From: Microcoleus sp. bin38.metabat.b11b12b14.051
Lineage (GTDB): Bacteria; Cyanobacteriota; Cyanobacteriia; Cyanobacteriales; Microcoleaceae
DNA length: 64,000 bases
Reading direction: 5' to 3'
NCBI RefSeq assembly: GCF_013299165.1
Contig: NZ_JAAFKD010000010.1
Coordinates: 146,818-210,817, forward strand
The position numbers were made by a program, and so were the translations under genes. Every line of letters starts with the position of its first letter. Position 1 is the first letter of the stretch. Below are positions 8,201 to 17,055 of the stretch, piece by piece. The notes beneath the pieces were generated by a model. The model was not told the origin of the DNA. It searched no databases and worked only from the letters and a program-made list of their open reading frames with translations.

Positions 8201-10126
8201 ATGACATCAGTCACTCCGAATCAAACTTCATCTCAATACGAAACTACCGAACCTGAAGAAAAAATTGAGTCTCTGGTACAAGAAGTTAAGCCAGAAAGCG
8301 AACTCGATTTAGAATTTCTGTACACCAGAGACATTGAATTCCGCCAAGAAACAATTTATTTCATTGTAGTCGATCGCTTCCATGATGGCGATCCCACAAA
8401 TAACGAAGGCCCAAACCCTGAACTTTACGATCCTGAAGGCAAAAACTGGGGCAAATATTGGGGCGGCGACTTGCAGGGAGTGATCGACAAACTCGATTAC
8501 TTAAAAGATATGGGTGTTACCGCAGTATGGCTGACTCCGCTTTTTGAGCAAGTAGAGGCATTATTTGTTGAACAAGCTGCGATTCACGGCTACTGGACAA
8601 AGGATTTTAAGCGACTAAATCCCCGGTTTATTGCCAAAGGTGACAATCCTTCTGTCAACCAAACACAAGAAACTAAAGATACTGTCTTTGACAGATTAGT
8701 AGACGAGTTGCACCAGCGAAAAATGAAACTGGTGCTGGATATTGTCTGCAATCACAGCAATCCGGATTTTAGCGGTAAAAAAGGGGAACTCTACGATGAT
8801 GGCGTCAAGATAGCTGACTTTAATGATGATCGAGATGACTGGTATCACCATTACGGGGAAGTTACAAACTGGGAAGATGAATGGCAAGTCCAAAACTGCG
8901 AATTGTCTGGTTTAGCGACGTTCAATGAAAATAATACTGAATACCGCCTTTACATTAAATCTGCAATTAAACAGTGGCTGGACAGAGGTGTTGATGCTTT
9001 GCGGGTTGATACTGTTAAGCATATGCCGATCTGGTTTTGGCAGGAATTTAATGCTGACATTTTAACGCACAGACCTGATGTTTTCATTTTAGGGGAATGG
9101 ATTTACAGTGACCCGAGGAACGATCGCTCTGTGGAGTTTGCTAATGAGTCGGGGATGACTATTTTAGATTTTGGTCTGTGCGTGGCGATTCGAGAAGCTT
9201 TGGGATCTGGTGCTGAAGCGGGATTTCAGTTAATTCAGGATGTTCTGGATTTGGATCACCGCTATTACGGGGCGACAGAGTTGATTACTTTTATTGACAA
9301 CCACGATATGCCGCGGTTTCAGTCCTTGAATGCCGATCGACAAATGCTGCAATTGGCGATATGTTTAATGATGACGACTCGCGGCATTCCTTGTCTTTAT
9401 TACGGTACTGAACAGTATTTGCACGATGATACTGAAGGGGGAAATGACCCTTACAACCGCCCGATGATGGAAAAGTGGGATACTGATTCGCCGATTTATC
9501 GAGATGTGCGGTTGCTGTCTGGATTGCGGCGGCTGAATCCTGCTATTTCGATGGGGAGTCAGTGGCAAAAATATCTAACTCCTGATGTTTATTGTTACGT
9601 GCGCCGCTATCGGGATTCTGTGGTGTTTGTAGCGATGAATCGCGGCAATGCTGTGAAAGTTGAAGCGGTTGATACTGAGCTACCGGATGGAGAGCATACG
9701 GAGGTTTTGTCGCGCCGCAAGTTTGATGTTAAAGATGGGATGCTGTACAATTTAGAGCTGGGCGATCGGGAAATAATGATTTTTAGCCGCGTAGGAGAGC
9801 GAGTTAAGGCTAAAACTATTGTGCGGGCCCAGCTTAACAGTGTTAAAAGTCAGCCTGGGGAAAGAATTGTGGTGATTGGAGATTGTCCGGAATTAGGGAA
9901 TTGGGATATTAGTAAGGGTTACGCGCTGGAGTATATCAATACTAATACTTGGTTTGGGGAAATTCCTTTTAATGAAAGTGCGGGGAAGTTGATTTCTTAT
10001 AAGTATGCGCTGCTGCGGGAAGGAATGTCGCCGCTGCGAGAAAATTTGGTTTGTCGCCGCTGGGTTTTGGCTTCGGAAGGGACTGTAAAATGGCGGGATC
10101 AGTGGGCGAGCGGACGTGAGTCTTGA
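8201..10126 (+). CDS. GH13 alpha-amylase-family glycosidase with CBM20
   Basis: 641 residues. All four GH13 regions are present: region I DIVCNH (180-185), region II GVDALRVDTVKH with nucleophile D270, region III FILGEW with acid/base E299, region IV FIDNHD (364-369). A starch-binding CBM20-like module follows at about 545-640 (VRAQLNSVKSQPGERIVVIG, CPELGNWDISKGYALEY). The first 40 residues are acidic and hydrophilic with no signal peptide, so a cytosolic role in glycogen or maltodextrin breakdown or remodelling is likely; hydrolase versus glucanotransferase activity cannot be settled. The ATG start is the first in frame; no strong ribosome site is seen. Upstream gap 8052-8200 holds no gene. 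Confidence 0.9.
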   Translation: MTSVTPNQTSSQYETTEPEEKIESLVQEVKPESELDLEFLYTRDIEFRQETIYFIVVDRFHDGDPTNNEGPNPELYDPEGKNWGKYWGGDLQGVIDKLDYLKDMGVTAVWLTPLFEQVEALFVEQAAIHGYWTKDFKRLNPRFIAKGDNPSVNQTQETKDTVFDRLVDELHQRKMKLVLDIVCNHSNPDFSGKKGELYDDGVKIADFNDDRDDWYHHYGEVTNWEDEWQVQNCELSGLATFNENNTEYRLYIKSAIKQWLDRGVDALRVDTVKHMPIWFWQEFNADILTHRPDVFILGEWIYSDPRNDRSVEFANESGMTILDFGLCVAIREALGSGAEAGFQLIQDVLDLDHRYYGATELITFIDNHDMPRFQSLNADRQMLQLAICLMMTTRGIPCLYYGTEQYLHDDTEGGNDPYNRPMMEKWDTDSPIYRDVRLLSGLRRLNPAISMGSQWQKYLTPDVYCYVRRYRDSVVFVAMNRGNAVKVEAVDTELPDGEHTEVLSRRKFDVKDGMLYNLELGDREIMIFSRVGERVKAKTIVRAQLNSVKSQPGERIVVIGDCPELGNWDISKGYALEYINTNTWFGEIPFNESAGKLISYKYALLREGMSPLRENLVCRRWVLASEGTVKWRDQWASGRES

Positions 10127-10140
10127 GTGTGGAGGAGGCT

Positions 10141-10530
10141 ATAAATCCTGCTCCACCTAAAATTTTATGTTGGGTTGCACGGGCTTCTAGCCCTTGGCTC
10201 GGCAGGCTTTGTGGCTGGTTTTACCTATTTTTTAGAAACAGGCTAGAAGCCTGTTCCACCTAAAATTTTATGTTGAGTGGCACGGGCTTATAGCCCGTTG
10301 TTCGCAGGCTTTGTGGCTGGTTTTACCTATTTTTTAGAAACAGGCTAGAAGCCTGTTCCACCTGAAAATTTATGTTGGGTGGCACGGGCTTCTAGCCCGT
10401 TGCTAGCAGGTTTTGTGGCTGGTTTTACCTATTTTTTAGAAACAGGCTAGAAGCCTGTTCCACCTGAAAATTTATGTTGGGTGGCACGGGCTTCTAGCCC
10501 GTGATTTAGGGTGCGCCACCAGCACCCTAG
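10141..10530. repeat. About 103-bp tandem repeat, three full copies and a partial
   Basis: The unit begins TTTATGTTGGGTGGCACGGG, contains the hairpin GGGCTTCTAGCCC, then GCAGGCTTTGTGGCTGG, and ends with a second hairpin AACAGGCTAGAAGCCTGTT. Copies start near 10165, 10268 and 10370, and a truncated one near 10472. Hairpins of this composition also occur at 28021 and, with different arms, throughout the array at 58831. It occupies the whole gap between two convergent genes and may stop transcription from both sides. Confidence 0.85.
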
Positions 10531-10537
10531 GATTTGA

Positions 10538-11587
10538 TTAAAGCGATCGCAATTTTTCGACTAAAGTATCGACATAACCTTCGCTGTTGTGCTGGTTCAC
10601 GATCGTTTCGTAGCCCCGCTGTGCTAAAGATTCGGCTGCTTGAGGATTTTTTAGCAAATCGACGATCGCCTCGCGCAAACCTGCTGCATCTCCGACATCG
10701 ACCGCTTTAGCAACATCCGCCCCTAAATAATCTACCATACCTTGAGTGCGAGTAATGGCGACCGGGCGCTTGCAGGCGGCTGCTTCCAGCAAACCCTGCA
10801 CTCCAGCAGCATATCTATTGTCCGTCAAACAAACTGCAACTACGTCTGCATCGCGATAAAGCTGTACTAAATCCGGCCATTCGTAGAATTTGCGAGACAT
10901 ATTTTCGGGCATAGTATCGGGGAAAGCTTGCGATAAAGCTTTGGCATCTTTAGAAAAGCCGCTAATTTTTACGTCCACATCCAAGTCAGCAGTTGCTGCT
11001 GCTAAAAGTCGGTAGTCGCGTTTTTCTAGTCCGACGCTAACCACTGTTTGCCGCTTTTTGTCGGCCGAAACGGGGCCTGGTGTGAAAAAGTGGGTGTCTG
11101 TCTGTTCTAACAGCACTAAAACGCGAGATTCGGGTAGACCTAAATAGTTGCGCGCGAAGTTTGTTTGAATGCTGGTGCAGGCCATGAATATGTCAATTTT
11201 GTCGGCCAAACCGAATAGTTTCAGGGCGACTCGGCCGCGCAGCCGATCGATATTGTGGCAATATACAACAATTTTCGGGCGCTCCTTCAGGGCCCCGCAC
11301 ACCGCAGCCACTGGAATGCCAATGTCCTCGCCGGTACAAAATATCACGTCGTCGCTGCTGACTTGCTCGGACAACTGGCGCGCTAAGGCCCAATGTTGGG
11401 GCCCTGAAGAAATTTTCGATCGCGCCTTGTCGCTCCAGGATATGCCGAGGCCGTCGGGGGAGTGAACTGTGGCATTTAACCGCTCTTTCATGGCGTGCAG
11501 GACGTGGCGGGGGCATTTGCCGAGTTTGGCATCGCGGTCAATGCCATCGAGGTCTATTTTGCGACCTAATGCTAAATGATATTTCAA
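10538..11587 (-). CDS. Glycosyltransferase, GT-B fold (family 4-like)
   Basis: 349 residues if started at TTG 11587, where AAGGAG (11594-11599, minus strand) lies six bases upstream; the frame remains open eleven codons further to another TTG at 11620 without a ribosome site. GT-B features: CTGEDIGIPVAAVCGAL in the N-terminal Rossmann half, the linker VVSVGLEKRDYRLLAAA near residue 190, and the sugar-nucleotide pocket VQGLLEAAACKRPVAITRTQ near 270-290, with the E of LLEAAA as the usual donor-contact Glu. No signal peptide; it acts on the cytosolic side. Acceptor unknown. It stands alone, convergent with the amylase. Confidence 0.8.
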   Translation of the reverse strand: MKYHLALGRKIDLDGIDRDAKLGKCPRHVLHAMKERLNATVHSPDGLGISWSDKARSKISSGPQHWALARQLSEQVSSDDVIFCTGEDIGIPVAAVCGALKERPKIVVYCHNIDRLRGRVALKLFGLADKIDIFMACTSIQTNFARNYLGLPESRVLVLLEQTDTHFFTPGPVSADKKRQTVVSVGLEKRDYRLLAAATADLDVDVKISGFSKDAKALSQAFPDTMPENMSRKFYEWPDLVQLYRDADVVAVCLTDNRYAAGVQGLLEAAACKRPVAITRTQGMVDYLGADVAKAVDVGDAAGLREAIVDLLKNPQAAESLAQRGYETIVNQHNSEGYVDTLVEKLRSL

Positions 11588-11896
11588 AATATTCTCCTTA
11601 CCATGCTGGGGCTGGGACAAACGATCGAACCTGAGAAAGATTCTATCCTCTACAGTTGAAAGTGCTGGTGCGTGCGATCGATTTTCGCATTCAAGATTTT
11701 CGATTTGATGTTACCGATGAATCTTGCCAATTGAGCCAATCCTCTCTGGCGCTGGTATCGCCACCGCCCGCCCCGCGCTTGGGAACCGGGTGTGTGAGGA
11801 CACCCGCGGGCCCATCATCGATAGTCAAAAACAGTGACTTGGGTCGATCGATTCAAATGACTTAAGCTTTTATGAGCAAAGTTAGCTGAAGCATTT
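11588..11896. other. Intergenic gap between divergent genes
   Basis: No credible gene. The middle (about 11755-11815) is markedly G+C-rich and holds a small GGGTGT/ACACCC hairpin. It should contain the promoters for the glycosyltransferase (minus) and the phosphatase (plus). Confidence 0.5.
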
Positions 11897-12757
11897 ATGT
11901 TTAACCTCATGTATATTTCTCCAGAGCAAGACCAGAAAATTCGCTACATCATGCGCGAGTGCGGTCAAGCCGCCTACAGGCTTGCTGCGGCACCTTTTGA
12001 AGTTTCCGAGAAAGGCCCGGACGACTACGTGACGAGTATCGATCGCTACTTAGACCGACAACTATCAGCAGCATTTAGCAATTTGTTTCCTGAAGACGGC
12101 ACGATCACCGAGGAAAACACCGCCTCTAGGGCAGCTTACCGGGGAAATTACCAGCGCTTGTGGTGCATCGATCCCCTGGACGGGACGGAGGGATTTATTC
12201 AGGGAAAACAGCACTACGCTGTGATGGTGGGGCTGCTGCTGGAGGGCGAACCGGTGGCTGGCTGGATCTACGCCCCGGCTTTTGACCAAATGTATTTTGG
12301 CGGCAAAGATTGGGGATTGTTCCAAACTGTGGGAACCTCCGAGCCGCAGCCGATCGCCCTGTGCCAACCCCCGGCTCCGACAGCGCTCAATTGTAAAATT
12401 ATTCTCGGAGACAAAGACCACAAAAACTACGCCCGGGCGATCGCCCAAAGCATCCCGGGAGCAGAATTTTACTCGCTGGGAAGTTTTGGCTTAAAAGTCA
12501 TGGAAATTATACAAGGTCGAGCCGGTATGTACCTGTATTTCAACGGCAGAGTTAAAGTGTGGGATACTGCCGGCCCTCTGGCTCTAGCAAAGGCAGCCGG
12601 ATTGGTCTGTTGCGACTTGCAAGGTCAACCGCTGAGGTGGACGGCCGATGCGATCGAGCCGGAGTCTTTGGCCCACAAGCAGTCAATGGCGATCGGCTGG
12701 CCGGACTACATAGAACCCCTGCTGGGCAAAGTTCAGGAGGCAGTCGCACGCTGTTAA
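11897..12757 (+). CDS. cysQ: CysQ-type 3'(2'),5'-bisphosphate nucleotidase / inositol monophosphatase family
   Basis: 286 residues with the Li-sensitive phosphatase fold. Metal-binding motifs: the acidic site ITEEN near residues 70-75, then WCIDPLDGTEGFIQG near 94-108 (the DPxDGT signature) and VKVWDTAGPLALAKAAG near 224-240 with the third metal Asp. The E-N spacing and the TEGF variant fit CysQ/Hal2-like enzymes that hydrolyse PAP to AMP in sulfate assimilation better than inositol monophosphatase, but substrate is inferred. ATG 11897 is used; a second ATG lies four codons on. A following hairpin (12812-12841) separates it from the Crp gene. Confidence 0.8.
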   Translation: MFNLMYISPEQDQKIRYIMRECGQAAYRLAAAPFEVSEKGPDDYVTSIDRYLDRQLSAAFSNLFPEDGTITEENTASRAAYRGNYQRLWCIDPLDGTEGFIQGKQHYAVMVGLLLEGEPVAGWIYAPAFDQMYFGGKDWGLFQTVGTSEPQPIALCQPPAPTALNCKIILGDKDHKNYARAIAQSIPGAEFYSLGSFGLKVMEIIQGRAGMYLYFNGRVKVWDTAGPLALAKAAGLVCCDLQGQPLRWTADAIEPESLAHKQSMAIGWPDYIEPLLGKVQEAVARC

Positions 12758-12811
12758 ACCCCTTGAAAATTAAAGAATCTGCTAATTGTACGTGAAGCGC
12801 GCCTCTGTACC

Positions 12812-12841
12812 CTTATCATCAATTAAAGGAGCGATGATAAG
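12812..12841. terminator. Hairpin CTTATCATC/GATGATAAG
   Basis: Nine-bp perfect stem with a 12-base loop between cysQ and the Crp-family gene. No T-run follows, so it may be a weak terminator or an mRNA structure in the leader of the next gene. Confidence 0.35.
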
Positions 12842-12992
12842 TAAATTTCTCTGGTGTCTGTCCTGTATATCGGTCTCGTTTGCTTTGTGTCAATCTTATA
12901 TAGCAGCAACAGATTGTTTTTGTTCTCAAACATCGATCGTTCCCTAGCTGTTGGCTGTCGCCCAATCATATTTCCCACCTCCGCGAGTTTGC

Positions 12993-13673
12993 ATGAAGAC
13001 AGAAGCTTTCAGTGAGCTGTTCCCTCTATTTAAGGGTGCTAACCCAGAAACCTTGGGAGGGCTGCTATCAAATGCCGTCAAGCATGAGTATCCCCCAGGC
13101 CGAGCTGTGGTGATGGAGGATTCTTGGGGCAACGCGATTTATTTTGTGGTGTCCGGCTGGGTCAAAGTCCGGCGCCTGTCAAACGATCGAGCTGTATCAA
13201 TGGCTATTTTAGGACGCGGTGCCTTCTTCGGCGAAATGGCGATTCTTGACGAATCTCCGCGATCAAATGACGTACTTGCTCTATCACCCGTGCGCCTGAT
13301 CAGCGTCACGGCTCAGCGATTTATCCAAACCCTGTTTAAAGACCCGCAATTGCACCACCGGATGCTGCAATTGATGGTGCGGCGGCTGCGCCAAACCAAT
13401 CTCCGCTCTCAACTACAGAACCGCCAGCCAGCGGTTAAACTAGCAAATACTTTAGTCGAGCTGGGAGAAAACTACGGTCAGAAAACTGCTGAGGGCAAAG
13501 AAATCTTCAATATCCCCTATGAAGACTTAGCTGATGTCACAGGTATCAACCTAGATGAAACCAGCAAAATTATGGAAAAACTCGATAGTAAAGGCTGGAT
13601 CAAAATCGATCCAGATCACCAAACTATCCATTTGATCAACCTCAAGCACTTGATGAATTTGGCAAGTCAATGA
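12993..13673 (+). CDS. Crp/Fnr-family transcriptional regulator
   Basis: 226 residues from ATG 12993 (MKTEAFSELFPLFKGANPET); an in-frame TTG at 12951 would add 14 residues but has no ribosome site. An N-terminal cNMP-binding beta-barrel (GRAVVMEDSWGNAIYFVVSG, then GRGAFFGEMAILDESPRSND near residues 87-108) is followed by a long helix and a C-terminal Crp-type winged helix (YEDLADVTGINLDETSKIM). Whether it binds cAMP, another ligand or nothing is open; a class III cyclase is encoded at 32559. Its stop overlaps the start of the M61 peptidase gene by four bases (ATGA, 13670-13673), so the two are translationally coupled. Confidence 0.85.
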   Translation: MKTEAFSELFPLFKGANPETLGGLLSNAVKHEYPPGRAVVMEDSWGNAIYFVVSGWVKVRRLSNDRAVSMAILGRGAFFGEMAILDESPRSNDVLALSPVRLISVTAQRFIQTLFKDPQLHHRMLQLMVRRLRQTNLRSQLQNRQPAVKLANTLVELGENYGQKTAEGKEIFNIPYEDLADVTGINLDETSKIMEKLDSKGWIKIDPDHQTIHLINLKHLMNLASQ

Positions 13674-15568
13674 CTGATGTTACTTCTTTGGATACCCCGC
13701 CCGCTGCCGACAACGTGAAGGGACAATTAACAGCACCGATAATTCACTATTCGGTAGCGATGCCCCATCCTGAATCCCACTTGTTTGAAGTAACTTTGCG
13801 CGTGCAAGGTTGGTCGGAGCCGGTGCTGGATTTAAAAATGCCTGTGTGGACTCCCGGTTCTTACTTGGTTCGAGAGTACGCCCGCCACCTGCAAGATTTT
13901 CGCTCCCTCTCGGGCGCGCGTGCTTTACCTTGGCGCAAGCAAAGCAAAAATCACTGGCAAATCGATACAAATTCAGTGTCAGATATCACTGTTTTCTACC
14001 GGATTTTTGCCAACGAACTAACAGTGCGAACCAATCATTTAGACTCGACTCACGGTTATTTTAACCCGGCGGCTCTGTGCTTTTTCGTACCCGGTTTTGA
14101 GCGCAACTGCTACAGCGTCACAATTGTGCCGCCGCAGCCCCAATGGCGCACAGTGACTACTTTGCCTCCTGTCTCCGGACAGGATATGACTTTCGCTGCT
14201 GCGGATTTTGACACCCTGGTTGATAGTCCTTTTGAGATTGGCTGTCACGATGCCTACGATTTTGAAGTGATGGGAAAACCCCACCAGCTAGTAGTTTGGG
14301 GACAAGGCAATTTAGAACCAGATCGGGCGATTCGAGACATCCAAAAAGTGATCGAAGTCGAAGCCGAAATGTTCGGCGGTTTGCCCTACGATCGCTACGT
14401 GTTTTTGCTGCATCTATCCGGCTCTGGTTTTGGCGGTTTGGAACACAAAGATAGCTGCACTCTTAACTATTCGCGTTTTGGTTTTAGGGCTAAGGACAAG
14501 TACGAACGCTTTATTCAATTGGTGGCTCACGAGTTTTTTCACCTCTGGAATGTCAAGCGCATTAGACCGAAAGCTCTCGAAGTATTTGACTACGAAAACG
14601 AAAACTACACTACTTCTCTGTGGTTCTGTGAAGGCACGACCAGTTATTACGATTTGGTGGTGCCGTTTCGAGCTGGTATTTACAACGTCAAAGGTTATTT
14701 CCAAAATTTAGCTAAAGAAATTACTCGCTTACAGGCGACTCCGGGGCGGAACGTGCAGCCGGCGAGCGAGTCGAGTTGGGATGCTTGGATTAAACTTTAT
14801 CGCAGGGATGCTAATAGCGATAATTCGCAGATTTCCTATTATTTGAAAGGGGAAGTAGTTTCGTTGTTGCTGGATTTGTTGATTCGAGCTAAACACGGTA
14901 ACGCCCGATCGCTCGACGATGTGATGCGTTTGATGTGGCAGCAGTTTGGCGGTTTTTCTGCTGAAAACGAAGATTTTGACCAAAAGTCGGAAACAGAGGC
15001 TAAGCCTGCGCGTTTAACATCAAACGGCAAGTTAAATTCACACTCGCTGTCGGCAGAAATAGGCTTTACTCCCGAACAGTTGCAAAGTGCGATCGAATCC
15101 GTGGCAGAAATGGACTTGAGCGACTTTTTTGCGCGCTATGTAGACGGCACAGAAGAGTTGCCTTACGACAAATACCTGCAACCTTTCGGGCTGCAAATTT
15201 TGGTAGATGAAACTGACGCCTCGCCTCGCCTCGGTTGGATGTTGGGGGCAGAAAACGGGCGGCAAATGGTGAAATTTGTCGAAGCAGGATCTCCGGCACA
15301 ATTGGCAGGAATTGACGCTGGGGACGAGTTGCTGGCGATCGCAGGTTTTCGGGTAAATGCCGAACAAGCCAGCGAGAGGCTCAAAGATTATCGGCCTGGT
15401 GACACGTTAGAAGTGACAGTGTTTCACCAAGACGAACTGCGGACTTGTTCTGTTACTCTCGCCGGGCCGCGCCCGGGCCGTTACTCGATCGTACCAGTCG
15501 ATCGGCCAACTGCTATTCAGAAACAAAACTTTACTGGATGGCTAGGTGTTCCCCTATCGAATTTGTGA
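13670..15568 (+). CDS. M61-family (glycyl aminopeptidase-like) metallopeptidase with PDZ domain
   Basis: 632 residues. N-terminal beta domain (HYSVAMPHPESHLFEVTLRV, MPVWTPGSYLVREYARH), then the zinc site HEFFH at 287-291 in VAHEFFHLWNVKRIRP, with the distal Glu in LWFCEGTTSYYDL near 321. A PDZ domain follows near 520-600 (GSPAQLAGIDAGDELLAIAG). M61 enzymes are gluzincin aminopeptidases; cyanobacterial members are common and poorly studied. No signal peptide is evident, so it is probably cytosolic. The start overlaps the Crp regulator stop, which suggests one operon. Confidence 0.9.
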   Translation: MTDVTSLDTPPAADNVKGQLTAPIIHYSVAMPHPESHLFEVTLRVQGWSEPVLDLKMPVWTPGSYLVREYARHLQDFRSLSGARALPWRKQSKNHWQIDTNSVSDITVFYRIFANELTVRTNHLDSTHGYFNPAALCFFVPGFERNCYSVTIVPPQPQWRTVTTLPPVSGQDMTFAAADFDTLVDSPFEIGCHDAYDFEVMGKPHQLVVWGQGNLEPDRAIRDIQKVIEVEAEMFGGLPYDRYVFLLHLSGSGFGGLEHKDSCTLNYSRFGFRAKDKYERFIQLVAHEFFHLWNVKRIRPKALEVFDYENENYTTSLWFCEGTTSYYDLVVPFRAGIYNVKGYFQNLAKEITRLQATPGRNVQPASESSWDAWIKLYRRDANSDNSQISYYLKGEVVSLLLDLLIRAKHGNARSLDDVMRLMWQQFGGFSAENEDFDQKSETEAKPARLTSNGKLNSHSLSAEIGFTPEQLQSAIESVAEMDLSDFFARYVDGTEELPYDKYLQPFGLQILVDETDASPRLGWMLGAENGRQMVKFVEAGSPAQLAGIDAGDELLAIAGFRVNAEQASERLKDYRPGDTLEVTVFHQDELRTCSVTLAGPRPGRYSIVPVDRPTAIQKQNFTGWLGVPLSNL

Positions 15569-15953
15569 CATAAATAAAGGGGAAGGAAAAGGGGAAGACA
15601 AAAACGAATCACGCTCAATTCCCAATTTTCAATTCCCATTAGTGTCAACAATCGCCTAAAACCAAAGAAATCTCGCTTCTAGCGCAGTCTAGATCCCCCT
15701 CGCATCGCCCCGATAGTCGGGGGACACCGATCGCGCTTTCGGTTCGCATTTTGTTAAGGGGGGTTAGGGGCGATCGAGGCCCGAATAGTCAAACAGCCGA
15801 TCTGTACTAGATTTGATGTTAAGTTGACACTAATAACAAATAACAAATGACCAATGACAAATGACAAATGACAAATGACCAATGACAAATGACCAATGAC
15901 AAATGACCAATGACAAATGACCAATAACCAATTAGCAATTACCAATTTTAATT
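15569..15953. repeat. Intergenic gap with heptamer array AATGACA/AATGACC
   Basis: No gene. From about 15835 to 15932 the 7-mers AATGACC and AATGACA alternate some thirteen times with slight decay, ending about 20 bases before the TerB-like start codon. Upstream is a CCCCTCGC/GGGGCGATCG-rich stretch with HIP1 octamers. Short tandem heptamers of this type are a known cyanobacterial feature (STRR); a copy-number effect on the downstream gene is possible but unproven. Confidence 0.7.
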
Positions 15954-16427
15954 ATGCAAACCCCACCACCTCCATCAATTACGCCTCGCCAGATGAACCT
16001 GCTGAGAATAGTTGCTTCAATGGCCTGGGCTGACGGCGAACTGGCTATAGAAGAAGTGAATATAATGCTCGATCGCTTTTGCAGTTTGTTTGGTTCCGGT
16101 AACGACACACAACAAATGCAACAGGAACTGCGAGATTACATCATGCAAAATATCCCGCTTGATGAGTTGATTCACCAACTAGAAACGCAAGAGGAAAAAG
16201 AATTAGTTTTGCAACTCGGCTATGAAGTAATTTCATCTAGTTCTCGGACTCCCGACGAACCCAAAATAAACGCTGACGAAGCCGCAGCTTATCAAAAATT
16301 AGTGCAGTTGCTGAATCTTCCAGAGGATGCAGTCAAACGTATAGAAGCAGAAGCATCGGCGGCAGATAATTCTGAGGGAATGATAGAGAAGATGGCTCAC
16401 AAATTAGAACAGTTCATCAAAGGCTAG
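15954..16427 (+). CDS. TerB-like (tellurite-resistance TerB family) protein
   Basis: 157 residues, all-helical. Residues 12-115 read as a TerB/DjlA-like bundle: ITPRQMNLLRIVASMAWADG, ELAIEEVNIMLDRF, then ELVLQLGYEVISSS with the conserved acidic positions that bind metal in this fold. The tail is acidic and hydrophilic. TerB-family proteins are linked to metal and stress responses and to membrane-associated complexes, but no other ter gene lies here, so tellurite resistance should not be assumed. Start ATG 15954 sits directly after the heptamer array and has no obvious ribosome site. Confidence 0.7.
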   Translation: MQTPPPPSITPRQMNLLRIVASMAWADGELAIEEVNIMLDRFCSLFGSGNDTQQMQQELRDYIMQNIPLDELIHQLETQEEKELVLQLGYEVISSSSRTPDEPKINADEAAAYQKLVQLLNLPEDAVKRIEAEASAADNSEGMIEKMAHKLEQFIKG

Positions 16428-16502
16428 TTTGGGAATTGCGGGTGGCTGATTCCCGGTTGATGATGAGATTTGTGGTTTCTAAACCTCAGATTTTTCCGAG
16501 AA

Positions 16503-16738
16503 ACCGGGAATAGCTCGTAGGGTGCGTCGCCGAGCGAAAATCCCCAGTATCAAGAGCGACAATTAGATATATCCGCACCTGATACTATTTATAAATTATC
16601 GAAAAGCTTACCACCACAAAACCGGGAATAGCTCGTAGGGTGCGTCGCCGAGCGAAAATCCCCAGTATCAAGAGCGACAATTAGATATATCCGCACCTGA
16701 TACCGTTTATAAATTATCGAAAAGCTTACCACAACAAA
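16503..16738. repeat. Tandem duplication of an about 119-bp GTAGGGTGCGTC element
   Basis: Two nearly identical copies (about 16503-16618 and 16622-16738) each start GGGAATAGCTCGTAGGG, continue with TCGCCGAGCGAAAATCCCC and TATCAAGAGCGACAATTAG, and end with TTATCGAAAAGCTTACCAC. The internal part resembles the MITE-like element at 4215-4392. The remaining gap to 17055 has a decayed inverted piece (ATCCGCACCCTACGGC near 16840) and no gene. Confidence 0.85.
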
Positions 16739-17055
16739 AATGTTGGGGGGACTAAAACCGATGGTTGTTGTCTGTCTCCTTGAAAACAACAGGTGCGTGG
16801 CTATCAGATGGTTGCTCTTTCTTGAAGATGGTCGATGTATCCGCACCCTACGGCTAATCAGGTATTAAACCTGCTCTTCTAAGGTAAAAATTTGTATAGC
16901 TGCGGTTTCAAGCACCCGGTATTCACATCAAGTATTCAACCCGGTGCTATGCTTATACAAACTATTTTTTGTTCCGTAATTTCTCTGTGTACGCTTCTCT
17001 TCTGCATAGTGCACTATAGAATTATAAAGCAATTTACTGACGGGAATCAAAATTT

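Noticed and set aside
12834..12947. 37-codon frame MISKFLWCLSCISV with a hydrophobic start and several Cys
   Set aside because: The AAAGGAG ribosome-like site is only two bases from the ATG and lies in a hairpin loop; no conservation evidence is available.
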